Assembly: GCA_963920705.1 (NCBI GenBank)
Contig: OY987238.1
Location: 1,361,606 to 1,425,605 of the forward strand
Direction: 5' to 3'
Source: Odiellus spinosus
Taxonomy: Eukaryota; Arthropoda; Arachnida; Opiliones; Phalangiidae
DNA: 64,000 nucleotides
Shown here: positions 57,601-64,000 of the stretch, in pieces
Numbering within the stretch: the first letter of the stretch is position 1
Layout: every line of letters begins with the position of its first letter
Program-made: the position numbers and the translations under genes
Notes under the pieces: generated by a model
Database searches by the model: none
What the model was told of the DNA's origin: nothing
What the model saw: the letters and a program-made list of their open reading frames with translations, nothing else

Positions 57601-60267
57601 TGTGAATCTATACTTGGGAAATATGTGAATCTATACTTGGGAAATTGGTGGATATATTTGGGAAATTGGTGGATCTATACTTGGGAAATTTGTGAATCTA
57701 TACTTGGGAAATTTGTGAATCTATACTTGGAAAATTTGTGAATCTATACTTGGAAAATTTGTGAATCTATACTTCGGAAATTTGTGAATCTATACTTGGG
57801 AAATTTGTAAATCTATACTTAGGAAATATGTGAATCTATACTTGGGAAATTGGTGGATATACTTGGGAAATTTGTAAATCTATACTTAGGAAATATGTGA
57901 ATCTATACTTGGGAAATTGGTGGATATACTTGGGAAATTGGTGGATGTATACTTGGGAAATTTGTGAATCTATACTTGGAAAATTTGTGAATCTATACAT
58001 GGAAAATTTGTGAATCTATACTTGGAAAATTTGTGAATCTATACTTGGGAAATTTGTGAATCTATACTTGGAAAATTTGTGAATCTATACTTGGGAAATA
58101 TGTAATTCTATACTTGGGAAATATGTGAATCTATACTTGGGAAATTGGTGGATATACTTGGGAAATTGGTGGATGTATACTTGGGAAATTTGTGAATCTA
58201 TACTTGGAAAATTTGTGAATCTATATTTGGGAAATTTGTGAATCTATACTTGGAAAATTTGTGAATCTATACTTGGAAAATTTGTGAATCTATACTTGGG
58301 AAATTGGTGGATCTATACTTGGGAAATTGGTGGATCTATACTTGGGAAATTTGTGAATCTATACTTGGGAAATTTGTGAATCTATACTTGGGAAATTTGT
58401 GAATCTCTACTTGGGAAATTTTTGAATCTATACTTGGAAAATTTGTGCATCTATGCTTGGGACATTTGTGAATCTATACTTGGAAAATTTGTAAATCTAT
58501 ACTTGGGAAATATGTGAATCTATACTTGGGAAATTGGTGGATATACTTGGGAAATTGGTGGATGTATACTTGGGAAATTTGTGAATCTATACTTGGAAAA
58601 TTTGTGAATCTATACTTGGAAAATTTGTGAATCTATACTTGGAAAATTTGTGAATCTATACTTGGGAAATTTGTGAATCTATACTTGGAAAAGTTGTGAA
58701 TCTATACTTGGGAAATTTGTGAATCTATACTTGGGAAATATGTGAATCTATACTTGGAAATTGGTGAATCTATACTTGGGAAATTGGTGGATCTATATTG
58801 GGAAATTTGTGAATCTATACTTGGGAAATTTGTGAATCTATACTTGCAAAATTTGTGAATCTATACTTGCAAAATTTGTGAATCTATACTTGGAAAATTT
58901 GTGAATCTATACTTGGGAAATTTGTGAATCTATACTTGGAAAATTTGTGAATCTATACTTGGGAAATTTGTAAATCTATACTTGGGAAATTTATGAATCT
59001 ATACTTGGGAAATTTGTGAATCTATACTTGGGAAATATGTGAATCTATACTTGGAAATTGGTGAATCTATACTTGGGAAATTGGTGGATCTATATTGGGA
59101 AATTTGTGAATCTATACTTGGGAAATTTGTGAATCTATACTTGGAAAATTTGTGAATCTATACTTGGAAAATTTGTGAATCTATACTTGGAAAATTTGTG
59201 AATCTATACTTGGGAAATTTGTGAATCTATACTTGGAAAATTTGTGAATCTATACTTGGAAAATTTGTGAATCTATACTTGGGAAATTTGTGAATCTATA
59301 CTTGGGAAATTTGTGAATCTATACTTGGAAAATTTGTGAATCTATACTTGGAAAATTTGTGAATCTATACTTGGAAAATTTGTGAATCTATACTTGGGAA
59401 ATTTGTGAATCTATACTTGGAAAATTTGTGAATCTATACTTGGGAAATTTGTCAATCTATACTTGAGAAATTTGTGAATCTATACTTGGAAAATTTGTGA
59501 ATCTATACTTGGATAATTTGTGAATCTATACTTAGGAAATTTGTGATTCTATACTTGGGAAATATGTGAATCTATACTTGGAAATTGGTGGATCTATACT
59601 TGGGAAATTGGTGGATCTATACTTGGGAAATTTGTGAATCTATACTTGGGAAATTTGTGAATCTATACTTGGGAAATTTGTGAATCTCTACTTGGGAAAT
59701 TTGTGAATCTATACTTGGAAAATTTGTGAGTATATGCTTGGGACATTTGTGAATCTATACTTGGAAAATTTGTGAATCTATACTTGGAAAATTTCTGAAT
59801 CTATACTTCGGAAATTTGTGAATCTATACTTGGGAAATTTGTGAATCTATACTTGGGAAATATGTGAATCTATACTTGGAAATTGGTGAATCTATACTTG
59901 GGAAATTGGTGGATCTATATTGGGAAATTTGTGAATCTATACTTGGGAAATTTGTGAATCTATACTTGGAAAATTTGTGAATCTATACTTGGAAAATTTG
60001 TGAATCTATACTTGGAAAATTTGTGAATCTATACTTGTAAAATTTATGAATCTATACTTGGGAAATTTGTGAATCTATACTTGGAAAATTTGTGAATCTA
60101 TACTTGGAAAATTTGTGAATCTATACTTGGATAATTTGTGAATCTATACTTGGATAATTTGTGAATCTATTCTTGGAAAATTTTTGAATCTATACTTGGG
60201 AAATTTGTGAATCTATGCTTAGAAAATTTGTGAATCTATACTTGGAAAATTTGTGAATCTATACTTG
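54605..60267. repeat. 2.83/2.81-kb HOR, tandem pair
   Basis: Copies at about 54605-57437 and 57438-60267. After a one-monomer difference near 54845 all markers are 2810 bp apart: ACATGG (55187 and 57997), GTGCATC (55637 and 58447), GGAAAAGTTG (55879 and 58689), CTTGCAAAATT (56033 and 58843), GAGTATATGC (56918 and 59728), GCTTAGAAAATT (57407 and 60217). Differences are few single bases, such as CTTGTAAAATT near 56608 against CTTGGAAAATT. Confidence 0.9.
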
Positions 60268-61017
60268 GAAAATTTGTGAATCTCTACTTCGGAAATTTGT
60301 GAATCTATACTTGGGAAATTTGTGAATCTATACTTGGAAAATTTGTGAATCTATACTTCGGAAATTTGTGAATCTATACTTGGGAAATTTGTGAATCTAT
60401 ACTTGGGAAATTTGTGAATCTATACTTGGGAAATTCGTGAATCTATACTTGGAAAATTTGTGAATCTATACTTAGGAAATTGGTGGATCAATACTTGGGA
60501 AATTGGTGGATCTATACTTGGGAAATTTGTGAATCTATACTTGGGAAATTTGTGAATCTATACTTGGGAAATATGTGAATCTATACTTGGGAAATTGGTG
60601 GATATATTTGGGAAATTGGTGGATCTATACTTGGGAAATTTGTGAATCTGTACTTGGGAAATATGTGAATCTATACTTGGGAAATTGGTGGATATATTTG
60701 GGAAATTGGTGGATCTATACTTGGGAAATTTGTGAATCTAAACTTGGGAAATTTGTGAATCTATACTTGGAAAATTTGTGAATCTATACTTGGAAAATTT
60801 GTGAATCTATACTTCGGAAATTTGTGAATCTATACTTGGGAAATTTGTAAATCTATACTTAGGAAATATGTGAATCTATACTTGGGAAATTGGTGGATAT
60901 ACTTGGGAAATTGGTGGATGTATACTTGGAAAATTTGTGAATCTATACTTGGGAAATTTGTGAATCTATACTTGGAAAATTTGTGAATCTATACTTGGGA
61001 AATTTGTAATTCTATAC
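60268..61017. repeat. Satellite with 90-bp module form
   Basis: Contains CTCTACTTCGG, ATTCGTG and GGATCAATAC monomers in the order of the 42605-45320 family, then GGATATATTTGGG at 60600 and 60690 (90 bp apart, the 113-bp module minus one monomer). The stretch 60575-60781 is open in one frame; its 68-residue translation recurs unchanged inside 63767-63973. Confidence 0.75.
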
Positions 61018-63165
61018 TTGGGAAATATGTGAATCTATACTTGGGAAATTGGTGGATATACTTGGGAAATTGGTGGATGTATACTTGGGAAATTTGTGAA
61101 TCTACACTTGGAAAATTTGTGAATCTATACTTGGAAAATTTGTGAATCTATATTTGGGAAATTTGTGAATCTATACTTGGAAAATTTGTGAATCTATACT
61201 TGGAAAATTTGTGAATCTATACTTGGGAAATTGGTGGATCTATACTTGGGAAATTGGTGGATCTATACTTGGGAAATTTGTGAATCTATACTTGGGAAAT
61301 TTGTGAATCTATACTTGGGAAATTTGTGAATCTCTACTTGGGAAATTTTTGAATCTATACTTGGAAAATTTGTGCATCTATGCTTGGGACATTTGTGAAT
61401 CTATACTTGGAAAATTTGTAAATCTATACTTGGGAAATATGTGAATCTATACTTGGGAAATTGGTGGATATACTTGGGAAATTGGTGGATGTATACTTGG
61501 GAAATTTGTGAATCTATACTTGGAAAATTTGTGAATCTATACTTGGAAAATTTGTGAATCTATACTTGGGAAATTTGTGAATCTATACTTGGAAAATTTG
61601 TGAATCTATACTTGGGAAATTTGTAAATCTATACTTGGGAAATATGTGAATCTATACTTGGGAAATTGGTGGATATACTTGGGAAATTGGTGGATGTATA
61701 CTTGGAAAATTTGTGAATCTATACTTGGGAAATTTGTGAATCTATACTTGGAAAATTTGTGAATCTATATTAGGGAAATTTGTGAATCTATACTTGGAAA
61801 ATTTGTGAATCTATACTTGGAAAATTTGTGAATCTATACTTGGGAAATTGGTGGATCTATACTTGGGAAATTGGTGGATCTATACTTGGGAAATTTGTGA
61901 ATCTATACTTGGGAAATATGTGAATCTATACTTGGGAAATTGGTGGATATATTTGGGAAATTGGTGGATCTATACTTGGGAAATTTGTGAATCTGTACTT
62001 GGGAAATATGTGAATCTAAACTTGGGAAATATGTGAATCTATACTTGGGAAATTGGTGGATATATTTGGGAAATTGGTGGATCTATACTTGGGAAATTTG
62101 TGAATCTATACTTGGGAAATTTGTGAATCTATACTTGGAAAATTTGTGAATCTATACTTGGGAAATTTGTAAATCTATACTTAGGAAATATGTGAATCTA
62201 TACTTGGGAAATTGGTGGATATACTTGGGAAATTTGTAAATCTATACTTAGGAAATATGTGAATCTATACTTGGGAAATTGGTGGATATACTTGGGAAAT
62301 TGGTGGATGTATACTTGGGAAATTTGTGAATCTATACTTGGAAAATTTGTGAATCTATACTTGGAAAATTTGTGAATCTATATTTGGGAAATTTGTGAAT
62401 CTATACTTGAAAAATTTGTGAATCTATACTTGGAAAATTTGTGAATCTATACTTGGGAAATTGGTGGATCTATACTTGGGAAATTGGTGGATCTATACTT
62501 GGGAAATTTGTGAATCTATACTTGGGAAATTTGTGAATCTATACTTGGGAAATTTGTGAATCTCTACTTGGGAAATTTGTGAATCTATACTTGGAAAATT
62601 TGTGCATCTATGCTTGGGACATTTGTGAATCTATACTTGGAAAATTTGTAAATCTATACTTGGGAAATATGTGAATCTATACTTGGGAAATTGGTGGATA
62701 TACTTGGGAAATTGGTGGATGTATACTTGGGAAATTTGTGAATCTATACTTGGAAAATTTGTGAATCTATACTTGGAAAATTTGTGAATCTATACTTGGA
62801 AAATTTGTGAATCTATACTTGGGAAATTTGTGAATCTATACTTGGAAAATTTGTGAATCTATACTTGGGAAATTTGTAAATCTATACTTGGGAAATATGT
62901 GAATCTATACTTGGGAAATTGGTGGATATACTTGGGAAATTGGTGGATGTATACTTGGAAAATTTGTGAATCTATACATGGGAAATTTGTGAATCTATAC
63001 TTGGAAAATTTGTGAATCTATATTAGGGAAATTTGTGAATCTATACTTGGAAAATTTGTGAATCTATACTTGGAAAATTTGTGAATCTATACTTGGGAAA
63101 TTGGTGGATCTATACTTGGGAAATTGGTGGATCTATACTTGGGAAATTTGTGAATCTATACTTGA
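61018..63165. repeat. 1230/1253-bp HOR, tandem pair
   Basis: Copy 1 about 61018-62247 and copy 2 about 62248-63165 (partial). CTATATTTGGG (61151 and 62381) and GTGCATC (61374 and 62604) are 1230 bp apart; after one extra monomer, CTATATTAGGG (61770 and 63023) is 1253 bp apart. Copy 1 includes the 113-bp module at 61945/62058. Confidence 0.75.
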
Positions 63166-64000
63166 GAAATTTGTGAATCTATACTTGGGAAATTTGTGAA
63201 TCTCTACTTGGGAAATTTGTGAATCTATACTTGGAAAATTTGTGAATCTATGCTTGGGACATTTGTGAATCTATACTTGGAAAATTTGTGAATCTATACT
63301 TGGAAAATTTCTGAATCTATACTTCGGAAATTTGTGGATATATTTGGGAAATTGGTGGATCTATACTTGGGAAATTTGTGAATCTGTACTTGGGAAATAT
63401 ATGAATCTATACTTGGGAAATTTGTGAATCTATACTTGGAAAATTTGTGAATCTATACTTGGGAAATTTGTAAATCTATACTTGGGAAATATGTGAATCT
63501 ATACTTGGGAAATTGGTGGATATACTTGGGAAATTGGTGGATGTATACTTGGAAAATTTGTGAATCTATACTTGGGAAATTTGTGAATCTATACTTGGAA
63601 AATTTGTGAATCTATATTAGGGAAATTTGTGAATCTATACTTGGAAAATTTGTGAATCTATACTTGGAAAATTTGTGAATCTATACTTGGGAAATTGGTG
63701 GATCTATACTTGGGAAATTGGTGGATCTATACTTGGGAAATTTGTGAATCTATACTTGGGAAATATGTGAATCTATACTTGGGAAATTGGTGGATATATT
63801 TGGGAAATTGGTGGATCTATACTTGGGAAATTTGTGAATCTGTACTTGGGAAATATGTGAATCTATACTTGGGAAATTGGTGGATATATTTGGGAAATTG
63901 GTGGATCTATACTTGGGAAATTTGTGAATCTAAACTTGGGAAATTTGTGAATCTATACTTGGAAAATTTGTGAATCTATACTTGGAAAATTTGTGAATCT
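63166..64000. repeat. Right end of window, copy of 61.55-62.15 kb
   Basis: From about 63400 to the window end the sequence follows 61553-62150 at an offset of 1847 bp, including CTATATTAGGG (61770 and 63617) and two GGATC monomers that open a reading frame (61848 and 63695). The 90-bp module form sits at 63792/63882. The array continues past the window edge in mid-monomer. Confidence 0.75.

Larger units (their letters stand above)
1..64000 (+). repeat. 23-bp satellite array filling the window
   Basis: Every line of the window is built from one unit of 23 bp; the monomer at 75-97 is a clean consensus example, starting GAATCTATAC and ending GGGAAATTTGT. Neighbouring monomers abut without spacers and all lie in the same orientation; I saw no inverted copy. 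Many monomers differ from consensus at one to three positions, and a minority are 22 or 21 bp long. The unit has 5 G, 2 C, 7 A and 9 T, so GC is about 30% with clear G-over-C skew on this strand, and it has no CpG. The array has no visible start or end here. I do not recognise it as a named satellite family. Long arrays of short units are typical of eukaryotic heterochromatin; placing it at a centromere, subtelomere or elsewhere would be inference. Confidence 0.99.

Noticed and set aside
60575..60781. 68-residue open frame with NWWIYLGNWWIY pattern
   Set aside because: Pure satellite reading frame held open by GGATC-type monomers that turn the junction TGA into TGG; the same translation recurs within 63767-63973 because the DNA is duplicated.
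61848..62036. 62-residue open frame
   Set aside because: Same satellite translation as at 63695; there is no feature apart from the repeat.
63695..63973. 92-residue open frame, the longest seen
   Set aside because: Composed of the 69-bp cycle of the satellite; length is explained by two 90-bp module copies without a junction stop. No recognisable domain or signal.
1..64000. CRISPR array (short regular repeats)
   Set aside because: There are no unique spacers; the repeats directly abut and the whole unit repeats, with no cas genes.
1..64000. CENP-B box in TTCGGAAATTT monomers
   Set aside because: The TTCG half is present but the required A and CGGG positions of the 17-bp box do not follow at the right spacing.
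1..64000. Telomere repeat or interstitial telomere sequence
   Set aside because: The 23-bp unit has a GGG but no TTAGGG-, TTTAGGG- or TTAGG-type tandem run. The CTATATTAGG monomers carry TTAGG only singly within a 22-bp unit.
1..64000. G-quadruplex array from the recurring GGG
   Set aside because: Runs of GGG are about 20 bp apart and many monomers have only GG, so loops are too long for a confident call.
1..64000. Heat-shock elements from TTC/GAA motifs
   Set aside because: TTCGGAA has one base, not two, between TTC and GAA, and the next GAA is not at the 5-bp spacing required.
1..64000. Promoter-like TATA motifs (CTATAC, TATATT)
   Set aside because: They occur in nearly every monomer as part of the unit, so they carry no specific information about transcription starts.

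Overview
The whole 64 kb window is one uninterrupted head-to-tail tandem array (satellite DNA) with a basic unit of 23 bp. Nothing else is present. I could support no protein gene, RNA gene, transposon, CRISPR array, promoter or unique-sequence flank. The array runs off both ends, so its true length is more than 64 kb. At 23 bp or slightly less per unit it holds roughly 2,800 monomers, all in one orientation. A clean consensus monomer is at 75-97; its core with the first base of the next unit reads TATACTTGGGAAATTTGTG. The unit is about 30% GC, has more G than C on the given strand (5 G, 2 C), and has no CpG. A satellite this long, without selfish-element insertions or genes, points to a eukaryote and to heterochromatin (pericentromeric, centromeric, subtelomeric or sex-chromosome-like). 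The sequence does not identify the species or the chromosomal location.

Monomers fall into about a dozen recurrent variants. The main 23-bp forms carry GGAAAATTT, GGGAAATATG, TTCGGAAATTT, GCTTGGGACATTT, GGATAATTT, GTCAATC, CTCTACTT or GGATC...ATTGGTG. Shorter forms are 22 bp (ACTTGGAAATTGG, CTATATTGGG or CTATATTAGG, ACTTTTAAATTGATG) or 21 bp (GGATATACTTGGG, GGATATATTTGGG). Variant order is not random. The same strings of variants recur, giving higher-order repeats (HORs) of about 92, 113, 115, 366, 641, 688, 755, 939, 1076, 1259, 1376, 1717, 1804, 2718, 2810-2833 and 2927-2973 bp.

Layout: 0-2 kb has short local HORs (4-mer, 5-mer). 2-6.4 kb is a mosaic of related 0.45-0.7 kb blocks. 6.7-21.7 kb is a chain of tandem duplications (688, 755, 1076, 1259, 1717 bp) plus two long interspersed copies (about 2.0 and 3.0 kb). 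22.2-31 kb has a 1.09 kb tandem pair and a near-tandem 2.9 kb pair. 30.4-40.7 kb has tandem pairs of 1804, 939 and about 2950 bp. 40.7-45.3 kb has 641 and 1376 bp pairs. 45.3-64 kb is a distinct sub-domain marked by a 113-bp module. It also contains a 2.7 kb tandem duplication whose second copy holds a 366-bp HOR amplified to about four copies, followed by a 2.8 kb tandem pair.

The picture is of an array evolving by repeated unequal exchange or replication slippage at several scales, with newer duplications nested in older ones. All HOR boundaries were read by eye from diagnostic variants and should be taken as good to about one to three monomers.
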